From: Pseudisothecium myosuroides
Taxonomy: Eukaryota > Streptophyta > Bryopsida > Hypnales > Lembophyllaceae
NCBI GenBank assembly: GCA_951799445.1
Contig: OX637290.1
Span: 4,590,501 to 4,654,500 of the forward strand
Direction: 5' to 3'
DNA: 64,000 bases
The translations under genes and the position numbers were made by a program. Positions 41,723-52,010 of the stretch are shown here, one piece after another; positions within the stretch are counted from its first letter, which is position 1, and each line of letters begins with the position of its first letter. The notes below the pieces were generated by a model. That model did not search any database and was not told where the DNA came from. It saw only the letters and a list, made by a program, of their open reading frames with translations.

Positions 41723-44700
41723 TTAACCCCTGAGCGCCCATGGCGTGACACCCAAGATAGACGAGTGAAGGACCTCCTTGCAATCGGGGAGGCTCCGCCA
41801 CTTCATTCGGCGGTTTTACAGAAACTGACCGTTGAAAGTGATTCCTACCTTACTCACGGAGGTGCATGGAAAATTTCAGGAAGAAGCACCGTACCGATGT
41901 GCAATCTATAATAGTCAAAGTTGGGTTGAAAAGTCCCGAACTGGGCCAAAACAGGTGGGTCCGGAACTTCGGAGAAGCGCCTCTGCACGACCAAGCTGAA
42001 TTTGGCGATGGAATTTTGGCTACGGCATGGGTGGGTTGTCCTCTGACAACGCTGAAAATTTCAGCAATTTTTGACGGCGGGTTTTCAAATTGTGGGGCCA
42101 CAACCGCAAAGACAAAATATGGGGGTCACTAGGACACCGGGAGTAGTGTACGTTTCCACTGACACGTCAGACGGTGGCCCCGAAGGTACACTGTCGCTGC
42201 AGCGTGCCAGGTCAGATCTCCCGCGGCCTGATTGCCAACCGACTGGTTCAGCTGACACCCCTTGCACGCGCAGCCACAGCACAGGAAACCTGGATGCACT
42301 TTTCCGATTGAGAAAATTACGAGGTCGAATCCAATGGCGTGCACAAAATTATCAAACGCACTAACCATGATCAGAAGGCACAAGGCAAAGCAACGAAGCG
42401 CATGGCCGCAAGGGCATGGCAGTGTAGAAAACAAGAAATGAAACAAATTGATTTCTTCTGTTTGGCCAAGGCCTTGGGTACAAAATGTGGAATCGAATCC
42501 AAAATTCACATTCCACTCTAGGCATACCTACAAATCTAGTTGCAGTCCTCGAGGGTCACAAACTCGGAATACGGAGCCACTATACTGAGTAGCGCCCCCA
42601 ATCACAGACGGCCTCACCCTATCAGATACAGCACATTGAACCAAGCCGTGTCACCCCCCGATCTTTCTGAAAAAAGAACCAAGTCGAAAAGGGACGGCGA
42701 CTAACCCGTCCTCAGTCACATGAATTCCTTGTCACTCTGCCCAACTATCGAGCAAGATGGAAACATCAAGCAGTCCATGACAGGGACTGACCCTACCCAA
42801 GCCGACCACTTCCACGATTCCTATGCCCCACCCTTCCACACCCCACCACCGATGAAGCTGCGGCACACAAGGATTGACCCTACCGTAAGGATGCAATTGG
42901 ATGCGTTTCCCTGCATATGACAACCACACTCACAAAATTAGAACGCCACGCCAAAGGGAGCCGCTGAGACCCAGAACCCGCAGCAGCCGTTGTCGCATCT
43001 GCCTCGGCTGCTTTGTCCAATTCGAAGGCGACTCACCCTGCCACGACCCACAAAAGGGGAATATCCTACCTGCCAATGTCAATGACATGCTGCTCGAGTA
43101 ACTCGCAGGGCCCACCTCCTTTGTGTATGGTGACGCGAAATCCTCCGAAAGCCGCTGCGTCGGGAACTCGGGAACACCGTCCGAGTCAAAGCCGTTGGGA
43201 GACGACCTTGAAGGGCCTGCTGTTACGTCAGCTCGTCTGAGAGCTTCGCCTTCGGAGTATGGACGATAGTCAGTGACGCGGACCTTCTTCCCGCCTATGC
43301 TTCCTTCAAAGTGCACGAAGTAGAAGGCCTGACCGTGCTCTTGCTAGCGCTGTCGTGGCTTGCCCAGAAACTCCTGCAGCCCGCCCCAGTGCAGCGGATC
43401 ATATCCCAGAACTGCTAGTGGCACCCACACTGCCGCTGGAAGTTGACGCATGTTGACGTGTCCAAAGGGTCCTCGAGGCGCGGTAAATCTCCATCCGCTG
43501 TGCCCGACTCCTCCTCATCCCCGATGTTACTGCCACGCTGGTGGCCGTCGCTGACGCACGCGGATGCCGCAAATTGACCGACCAATGCCTTCATTGACTG
43601 CGGTAGCCGCCCGCCACCCTGATCAAACGCCCTGCCACCCCAATACCGTGACAGTAAGATTAGCAGCCAAATTAGCAGCGACAAATTTTGAATTCCATGT
43701 GGCTTGCAACGCATTTTGGAACATGTCTGGCGTGAACTTACAGTAATTCAGACAGTGGAAACGGCAGACATAAATGGAATTTTTGGCACGTTACAAACAA
43801 TAAGTGGAGCCTACAGTCCTACATTCGAAGCAGGCAAACAGAAGCTATCGTTGCATATTCGCAACATCCTATTGCTGAAGGTCATGTCGACATGCATAAT
43901 GAACTGAACTCGTGAACCTTCTACCATGGCGGTGAAAGCATGAAATTGCAAGGAATTTGCTAATCTTCAGCATGAACATGACCCCAAGCAATGTGGACTT
44001 CCACTGTAGGCATGATGTTCATACATTTATGGGAAGACATACTCACCGTTCCATTGTCATTCGCCGCCTTCGCCGATGGTGGCCAAGAGCTGAATTTGGA
44101 GAGGACGTTGTCACTGCAGCGTTGGCATCGTCCACAGGGCTTTGCAATCCAGCGCGGAATTCTCCACGAGGTAATAGAGATTGTATCGCCGGTAGTGATC
44201 GTTGTTGTCGCAGGCAATGCGGTGACCGCAGGCGCGGTTCAATCGGCAATGGGATCCAACCGGGAGGTGGCGACAGACGGTCTCGCGTCGGACTCTACAG
44301 GTCCTCGTCACTGTCGCCCGCAACCGGTGTTGCTCCTCTCACAATACCTCTCCCTTGTCCCGGTCCGAGTGGACGGCCCCGCGGCCGCCCTGAGTCCCTT
44401 GTCGACGTCGCTCCTGCAGCAGCCCGCTCCACGCGCCAGTCCTCGTCCGCAAGCCCTACCCCGCCCGATCAATGTGGGATCTGCTTGTGCAGATCTTCCC
44501 CCGCTTCCGCACCCTCTCCCCCGAATTGCTCCCGCAGCCTCGGTGTTGTCTTCCTCCGGAAGCGGCTCCCGATTCAAATCCAGTCTGGAATTCAACTGGT
44601 TTACATCAAAATTGAGTGGGATTGGTCTGGAATTTCCACACCCCGCCCCACGGTCTCTACCGCCTGCCCGCCCAGTACTCTCCGCAACCCTCCCTCCGCG

Positions 44701-46041
44701 CGCATTGCCGCGGCTGCGCCCCCGATTCAAGGGTGTCTCACGGCGAATTGGTGGCCCCTGCAGCGTCGGTTGGGGGGGCGCCTGACGCAACCCTCCCATG
44801 CTTTCATCGTTGCCCGCGTCCACGACTGCGACTTGGATAAGGTGCTTCGACTGCAATTCGTGGGCCATCGTCGCCTCTTTGACACTGTTGTCTTCCTCGC
44901 AGGGGACCTCCGAACCGCTCCCGGACTTCAGTGGCCTCAGTCCCCCTCGGATTCTTTGTGGGCCACCATTTCGTGCGTATGAAGGAGTTCACCAGTTGTG
45001 GGAGTCCGTCCGGATGGCCTTCAGGAACCCGTTGGTGGACACCAAGAATTCAGAAATACTGCCGCCGGAACAAATAGCGCCACGAGTTGCCATCGGGCTG
45101 AGGCGGCCAGTAGTGATTCTCAGAGGGCTCTCGGAGGCGCAGGAGAAATACTTCGTCCAAGCAAGACTTGAGCCTCGTCACCTGATCAGGCGTGGCTTTG
45201 TGTCGGGAGAGAGCCCAGTCCTCCAACGCTGCTTCTATTTGGAGGACTTCCTCTGCCGAAACTCTCAATTCACTTGCCTGCGGCTCTGTGGGTGGACTCC
45301 CATGATCCGCTTTCGCTGTGGAGGCCATCTCGTCCGCAGCTCAAACCCTTATTTGAAAGCCCTGCGCACCAAACGATCCACTCCACAACCGATCGCTGTC
45401 GCCGCCGAAACCCCACTCTTGGCGATGATGTCGCCGGTACTGCACCCTAACTCAATGTTGCAACACACGCAGCCCCTCGCACCTCAAGCAACTATGATCT
45501 CCTCCAATGCCCCACTCTCTCAAATTCCTGAAGCATCCAACGTCCTACTCTATTGCGTCTGGCGGCCCTCTCTCAAGTGCAAGTGCCCTAAACCATCGCC
45601 CCTCTCTCAAACATCACTACTTCGTACCAGCAGTCCCGACCCCGTGGTGACAATGCTCCAATCAGGCTGAAACCGGAACCCGACCCCCGACTCTCACACG
45701 CGCAGGTGGACTCGCAGCATCCACTTTGCAGTTCAGAAAGAGAATAGTCCAGCTCAATTCTGGCGCCAAAGGCCCCAACGGTATGCCACCGGCCATAGAC
45801 GGTGGCCCGGGCCCTCCCTTCCTCATGAAAGTGTCTCCAGAAGCACTTTTGCTCAAATCCGACCGCCCACTCACACGCACGACGCATTCAATTCCCTGTC
45901 TGGACACACAGACTCATGAATGCACCGGTATCATCATCGGATGTACACTGTCAAGTGCAGTACGACCCCATCTGGCACCCTTGCGGCCTTTTTTTAATTT
46001 GTGGAAGCCAGATTTTGGTTGGTGGGGCGCTCAGGGGTTAA
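41723..46041. mobile_element. Large TTAA-flanked piggyBac-like element (copy C), 4.3 kb
   Basis: Bounded by TTAA at 41723-41726 and 46038-46041. The left tip CCCCTGAGCGCCCA and the reverse complement of the right tip (CCCCTGAGCGCCCC) match at 13 of 14. It sits inside the CACTA element. The interior is markedly GC-richer than everything around it and carries several minus-strand exon-like segments (listed separately). I searched the translations for a piggyBac DDE transposase and saw none. It is therefore either a decayed autonomous element or one carrying captured sequence. Confidence 0.75.
42930..45328 (-). CDS. Unrecognised multi-exon-like gene inside the large TTAA element
   Basis: Coding-like minus-strand segments appear in order. 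At 45328-45050 the frame starts MASTAKADHGSPP and includes a helical stretch EVLQIEAALEDWALSRHKAT. A segment in another frame (about 45065-44990) reads SEFLVSTNGFLKAIRTDSHN. From 44868 to 44308 (opening further upstream) lies an Arg/Gly-rich region. At about 43670-43440 is an acidic segment (NIGDEEESGTADGDLPRLED). At about 43335-43075 a segment begins AFYFVHFEGSIGGKKVRVTD, directly after a CAG acceptor and ending at a GTAGGA donor. I cannot join them in one frame, and a stop separates some, so it may be decayed. The RG-rich part could bind nucleic acid; this is inference only. The overlapping plus-strand frames of 264-341 codons are shadows of GC-rich sequence. Confidence 0.35.
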
Positions 46042-46503
46042 GTCATTTCGGACATGACTGTAGTCATTTATTTGTAATGATTTCTTACTCATCCAGTTGC
46101 TGATATGGAAGTTTATTAATCTTCGATTCTAAGTGGGCTTGACGTGGATGTGCTGACATGGCACAACACATTTACTTGACGTGGCATCCGTAGAAGTCAT
46201 TTTCTAGTCTTTCTTTAGTCATTGTCTAGTCATTATCCAATCATTGTCCGATCATTGTCTAGTCATTTTTGGTCATTTGAAAAATCATATATTGGTTACG
46301 TAGTAATTGGATATATGACTATTATAGTTATTAATTAGTTATTTTGTAGTCGTAAACACAGAAACAAGAAATAAGAAGATTTGGGTGAATGTAAGAAACA
46401 CTTGCCGATTTTATTGCGTTTTTATAGTATTCATGATTTTTTTGGGAGTACTTTAAAATTAAAAAAATAATTAAAACATAAAATAAAATATGGCTAATGT
46501 ATA

Positions 46504-46795
46504 CATTAGAAGAAATTCGGGGGCAATAGAAAACTGCGAGTTATTAGGCCCTGGGAACTTTGGAAATGCGCTGGGAACAATAATCTGACATGGCCAAGAT
46601 TGTGCCACGTCAGAAAATAATAAAAAATTATTATTTTTAATTATTTTTAATTAAATTATTCTTTTAGTATTTTTAAAATTTTAAAACTATTATTTTTATT
46701 TTTATTTTTTTTAAATTATTTTTATATTCAGATTGTTCCCTGCAATGGGAACAGCCCTGAAAAGGCCCTTTAGAGCCCTCAAATTTCTTCTAATG
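46504..46795. mobile_element. MITE of the CATTAGG family, copy 3, nested in the CACTA element
   Basis: The left end CATTAGAAGAAATTCGGGGGC faces a right end whose reverse complement is CATTAGAAGAAATTTGAGGG. The centre has CTGACATGGC...GCCACGTCAG at 46585-46613, the same palindrome as copies 1 and 2. It is 292 bp and non-coding. Confidence 0.65.
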
Positions 46796-48480
46796 CACCT
46801 TTAACATGAAGGTAACCACTGAGGAAATGCATAGAAAAATTCTCTAAGCATGAGAACTAGAAAAGTGTCAAGTCTCAAGAAAATGGATACTTTGATGTTT
46901 TAATTAGTTAAAAATAGGAAACAAAAGTAAATACATAAAGTGAAAATTGGCCATTTGTAACAACTCTATGGAGATGGTCATTCATCCAAAAAAACTCCAA
47001 AATAATATTTTATATGTTACAAAATGCAAGCAGAAAGAAGCGCATTTTGTAGACTTCTACACCATATGCAATTAATTATTTTTAGAATTCCTTTGGACAG
47101 TAGCTACAAGTCTACTAGAAGACCATCCCCTCTAAATTTCAGCTCAAAATTTGTTTTTTTGGGGTACTAAATAGTACTAAAAACTCCAAATTGGCAAGTG
47201 TGCCATAAAATTGGGGGCTATTTTTGGACAATAAGCTATTGTTGAATTTTTTTTTTTAAAATTAGGCAAAGTGTATAATAGTCAAGAATACCTTACCTGT
47301 ATATATCTTGAGTTGCTTGGAGCCAAAACGCAAAAGTTATGGCCAAAAAACAAATTAGCATGTAGGGTATGACGCAAAATAGTACAGGTGTTTCTTGCAT
47401 TCATCCATTTCAATATAGTATTTTTTAAGTAATTTTTTATGTTTATTACTTGAAAATGGTTGTACATTATTGTAACACGATTGAGACAAGTAGCTGAAGT
47501 AGCTGTTTTTATAACTGCATAGTGACTGCACTATATTTCTATGACTACACTGTGCCTATATTATATTTTTATAACTGCATTATGACTACAATATGACTAT
47601 ACTATAACTACACTACAATTGTACTATGCTTCAAACTCCTTATTTTCTCCACGCCTTAATCTTCTTTTGTCTCTTAGTCCATTGCAAACTACAGCTAACC
47701 ACCAACAAAAATAGTCAATGACAAAACCCACAAAGAAACAAAACAACAAATTATACAACAAAACAGTAAAAAAGCTAAACTATACAATAACAATAACACA
47801 ATATCAAAATTATACATCACAACAACAGAATACAAACTATAAAATTGCAAAACAACAACACAATAAACAACAATATAACTAAACAACCACACAACTAAAC
47901 AACAACATTCAAGAATGCAAACTAATACAATCAAGAGGTGGTGCCTAATCTAAGCTCTCACTTAGAAAACTTTGAGGGAAAAACAAGAAGAGAAAAAGAG
48001 AAGATGTTCATGAGCAAGAAAAAAGAAGAAGAAGAAGATGCACTCAAGAAGGGGTGGCGGCTGACATAAACCCTAAATATAAACGAGAGGGATGAAATCT
48101 TTGCCATTCATCATCAGGAGTTGCAGATGCAACCTGGGGCTGCCACATCACATTGTACTTTATGACTGTACTATGACTAAACAATAACAAACAATGACCA
48201 ATAAATGAGATGCAATTATAACATGCCACATGTTAGTCACCTTAGAAGTGGAAAGGCGGATGATCTAAAATGTGGTAATCTAATCTATGCATTTATTGTC
48301 AAGATGCAATTTGAGTCGTTCATCTGAGCCATGGATCTGAATTGTCTAATTGTGCCATCCATTTGAATTGTCCATATGAGCCATCCATCTAAGCCGTTCA
48401 TCTAAATCATCCATCTAAACCATCCATCTAAGTTGCTCATCTGAATTGTCCATCTGAGCCATCCATGTAAATCGTCCATT
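46796..48480. repeat. Interior of the CACTA element: simple and low-order repeats
   Basis: At about 47510-47640, words such as ATGACTACACTAT and ATAACTGCATTATG recur every 15-25 bp. At 47700-47930 the sequence is A/C-rich with many CAACAA words. At 48310-48490 a 15-16 bp unit (CATCCATCTRARCC) is repeated about ten times with changes. There is no coding frame. Confidence 0.55.
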
Positions 48481-48812
48481 TGAGTCATTGTCCTAGTGGC
48501 AGTCATACTTTAGTCATTTGGTAGTCATATATTGCGTTAAGTTTATAACTAAACAATTAAAAAATGATTGGATGCAGTCCACATCGACGACAAAGGCTTT
48601 GGATGCAAATTGAACCATAGATGAAACCAATTTTTGTTGTTGGTCTCATCTGAGCGTCATCCACTAGTCATTTGAACTTGTGAACAATGATTACATTGCA
48701 TGCCATTTCTGCTTGGGTGCTATTTTAATGACTAGCAGTCATTGTTCAGTCATTTCTTAGTCACTAGTCATTTTTTCAGTGGTTACGATTGACCTGTTTT
48801 CTACTAGTGTAA

Positions 48813-49990
48813 TTTGTTATTCTATTGTAGAAACAAAATTGTGAATCCAATGTGTCTTAGTATATGCAACGAGCAAAACCAACAATGGATCATTCTATCT
48901 TATTATATCAATATACTACAAGCATTGGTGTGATTTTTCACTACAAAGATAACTATGTTGACAAAGAGTCAAAGGTTGTGGTTAGAACCAAAGCAATGTC
49001 CGGGAAGAACTAGCGGCTAGTTCAAAGTTAATCGGTGGAATTGGGAAAAAAATCCGGTTGCAATTTGAAAACATCGGTAAAAAACCGGTGAAAATGTCTA
49101 TAATTTTTTTATTTTGAATAGAAAAAAGAAAAAATAATTGGACTTGGAACTTGAAAAAACAATTCAATATGAAAATTGGAGGAAATTAGCCGGTGAAACT
49201 AAAAAAACTTCCCGAACATTGAACCAAAGCACAAAGGATTACAATTACTCCACTCTTTGTTGTAAGCTTGGTCAAATAATCAATTGTTTCCTACATTTTT
49301 GCCTATAAGCACTATTGTAAGAAGAATCAAATCAAGTTCCTACCAAATTGATTTGGTCCTATAAAGATTGAACATCATTGCTTCATTGTACTTTGATTAT
49401 CTTTTGTTAAAATTAAACATGGATATGCCTCAAACATTGTTTTAGCTAATTATCATGTTTATGAACGATTTCTCTATAAAATGATATTCCGGATTGTTTC
49501 TTTTGCTTCAAATCTGGAATGGAGGCAATTCAGAATTTGACAACAAAGAAATGAAAAGGAATATCAAAAATGTTCAATTTTTCCTCTTCAATAGTATTTT
49601 GGATGGAGTATTACAACTTTCTCATGAATATGTCATCAAATTCATGTAAATAAAAAATATGTGATTTCTAACACACGTTGAATGAGTCAAAAATGAAATT
49701 CCTTTTTGACATTCCTTTTTGGACCCTTTATCGTGCACATACCCTAATGGTACACATATACCTTTGAAGACCTCTGAAAATTGAACTATTTACTTTTTTG
49801 ATGAAAAATAAAAGCTTTTAGTAGTTAACCTTCAAAACAACCCATACAAAATTTAAAAAACAGTCAAAGGAATTTAATTGCCCATACCAAAACAAGTCTG
49901 AAATTTTGAATCAAATATATATGGTAAGTTGGGAAGTTAAAGGTTAAAGTGTGGAAAGCAAAGTTTAGAGAGGTCGGTCCCACGAAAACC
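48813..49990. other. AT-rich intergenic, nothing recognised
   Basis: I see no gene, no inverted-repeat pair and no RNA gene. Confidence 0.4.
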
Positions 49991-49993
49991 TAA

Positions 49994-50637
49994 GGGGCAC
50001 TTCACATTATGGCCAAAGGTTGAGAGGGTGTGGATTTCTACCAATTAGATTTTAAGAATTCGGCTTCTTAAACCTTCACACTAGAAGGTTGAGTCCAAAG
50101 GCCATTGCCCTCCCAAATGCCTACAAGCTAATGAACTACCTACATGGCAACGGATTCTTGAAGGAAGTTTGGGTCAACTAAAAATGAAGCCCTAAACTAT
50201 AGTGGAAAGGTTGTCAATTTTTTTTTCATAAAAAATAAAAAATATACAAGATCTCAACCATTAGATTGGTATGGTTTTGGACTTTGAGCATGGCTTTGGG
50301 AGGCTTCACATTATGGCCATCTAAATTGAGAGGCCATAGGAGTTTATTGCCAAGGGTTGGGATTTTGAGCTTGGCCTTGGGAAGGTTCACAGTATGGCCA
50401 TCCCAATTGAGTGGCCACAGGAGTTCATTGCCAAGAGTTTGGACTTTGAGTTTGGCTTTTGGAGACTCCGCACTATGGCCAGCCAAAGGTTTCAATTCCT
50501 ATATTTTATTGCCCATTTCTTTTTATCTTTTTTTTTTTAAACCTATGGACAATTTTCATTGCATGGGAATTGCCCATTTTTTTGGCCATTCAACCCTACG
50601 GCCTTTCAACTTGGACAACTACAATGTGAAGTGCCCC
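49994..50637. mobile_element. Tourist/PIF-Harbinger-like element containing an 81-bp minisatellite
   Basis: The left tip GGGGCACTTCACATT and right tip AATGTGAAGTGCCCC are perfect 15-bp inverses. They are flanked by TAA on both sides (49991-49993 and 50638-50640), the 3-bp target typical of PIF/Harbinger and Tourist MITEs. The inside has about three copies of an 81-bp unit (GGACTTTGAGCATGGCTTTG ... ATGGCCATC) at 50275-50485. Open frames across it on both strands are repeat artefacts. Confidence 0.7.
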
Positions 50638-50640
50638 TAA

Positions 50641-52010
50641 ACTTTCCTATTGGTGGAAAACTCCCCAAAGCCCATGCACGGCAAACCTCTTGCCAACCCA
50701 TTCTTTTGTGCCCCAATGGAGATGCTCTTAGAGAAAATTTTATTTACTTTCATTATTTTCCTAAGATAATTATTAGACACCTTCAAAACAATTAAAGTAG
50801 TGTGCTCTTAAAGTGACCATTTAAGCCTACTTAATTTATCATTGACAATAATAGATATTTCAAACAATATGTCACTCATTCCTAGATAGGGGTTGCATTT
50901 AGAACACAGTTGCTTTCATAGTAGACTACCTTAATTATCGCCTTAGCTGCCATGACATTAATGTACCTAAAAGAGAGGGTAAGAATGTTTTCTACTTTGC
51001 CCCAAATAAATTTAAATAAAATATGTAAAAAAAATTGGTGTGCATGTTGCATAATATTCAATAGTAGTCTGACAAGTTGCCTTCTCGCAGACGGAATGAT
51101 GTGGAATATTCCACACCCAAATTAGCTAACTATCGATGCATCAATAATTTTATTTCAAATACAATTCCTACTTTTGACTTAACTAAGTGATTGAGAAACT
51201 ACAAATTCTAATTTATATGTCCCACATGGATTGTTCTACCTTCTACCACCCCAAGAATATAAAGAGTTTCTCTTCTCACTTCAAAATTGCAAATAAGTTA
51301 TTGAAGGCCACATAGTAGATGCATTGGTAAGTTATTCAATGGATTCTAGATTGGGTTTTTTGAAAACCATTTTTTTACAATTATTTGATGAATTGTATGT
51401 CTAGTCCTAGAATTAGCAAAAAAAATGGAGCACATCATAAATTTACTGCCACTATAACCTTAAACTCATGATGTATGGATGAATTTGGTGGATGAGGACT
51501 CCGGAGAGGAAAAGGCAGCTTCTGTGAAAGCTACTGAATAATGCGGAAACACAGATTAAAAACCAGAGCGGAGAGAATTAACTTAAGCCCATAAGTTAAC
51601 CGACTTTGCTTCCACAATTAACTACAAGCTTAATTAAACAACTAATTCCACACTCAAGTAAACAATGAATTCGAACGCATCCATGCAATTAATTACTGAG
51701 CTCCAGTCTCAGCACCCAACCCAACTCAATGCATGAACAGCCCGCAGCCAAAGAAGTGGGCGTACAGCTCCTCTCACTTGGCGGCGCACTCTCATTACTC
51801 TCACCAACACTACTCCCACTGACTGACTCCCTTAAGCTTAAGTATATGTACTCCCTGCCTTCTCCATTACCTTTCTTTGATGCTGGAGGCTCCAGCGAAT
51901 CCGAGTTCTCAGGGACTCCGATCCCGAGCAGGACTCAGGATTCGAAGAAACAGGGTCAGTTCGACCATCCTGTTTTTTTCTTTGAAATTTGAAACAAGGG
52001 TACTTGAGCT
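50641..52010. other. Intergenic and 5' region of the GDSL lipase gene
   Basis: This is AT-rich to about 51450, then more balanced towards the lipase start. No gene was seen. The 87-codon frame at 51729-51992 lies in the probable 5' leader and has no conserved features. Confidence 0.4.

Larger units (their letters stand above)
41622..48809. mobile_element. CACTA (En/Spm-type) transposon, non-autonomous, with nested insertions
   Basis: The left tip CACTAGTAGAAAA (41622) and the right tip TTTTCTACTAGTG (ending 48809) are perfect inverses over 13 bases. They are flanked by the 3-bp duplication TAA (41619-41621 and 48810-48812). CACTA ends with a 3-bp duplication define this superfamily. Subterminal TAGTCATT/ATGACTA repeats lie on both sides (about 41690-41710, 46040-46310, 48480-48780), as is typical. 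Without the nested 4.3-kb TTAA element, 2.9 kb of CACTA sequence remain, with no transposase frame. Confidence 0.85.

Noticed and set aside
43957..44982. 341-codon plus-strand ORF (and overlapping 264- and 290-codon ORFs) in the large TTAA element
   Set aside because: Pro/Arg/Ser-rich translation typical of the antisense of GC-rich sequence; minus-strand segments have better coding character and splice-like borders.
50266..50640. 124-codon plus-strand ORF with repeated motifs
   Set aside because: Produced by the 81-bp minisatellite inside a Tourist-like element.
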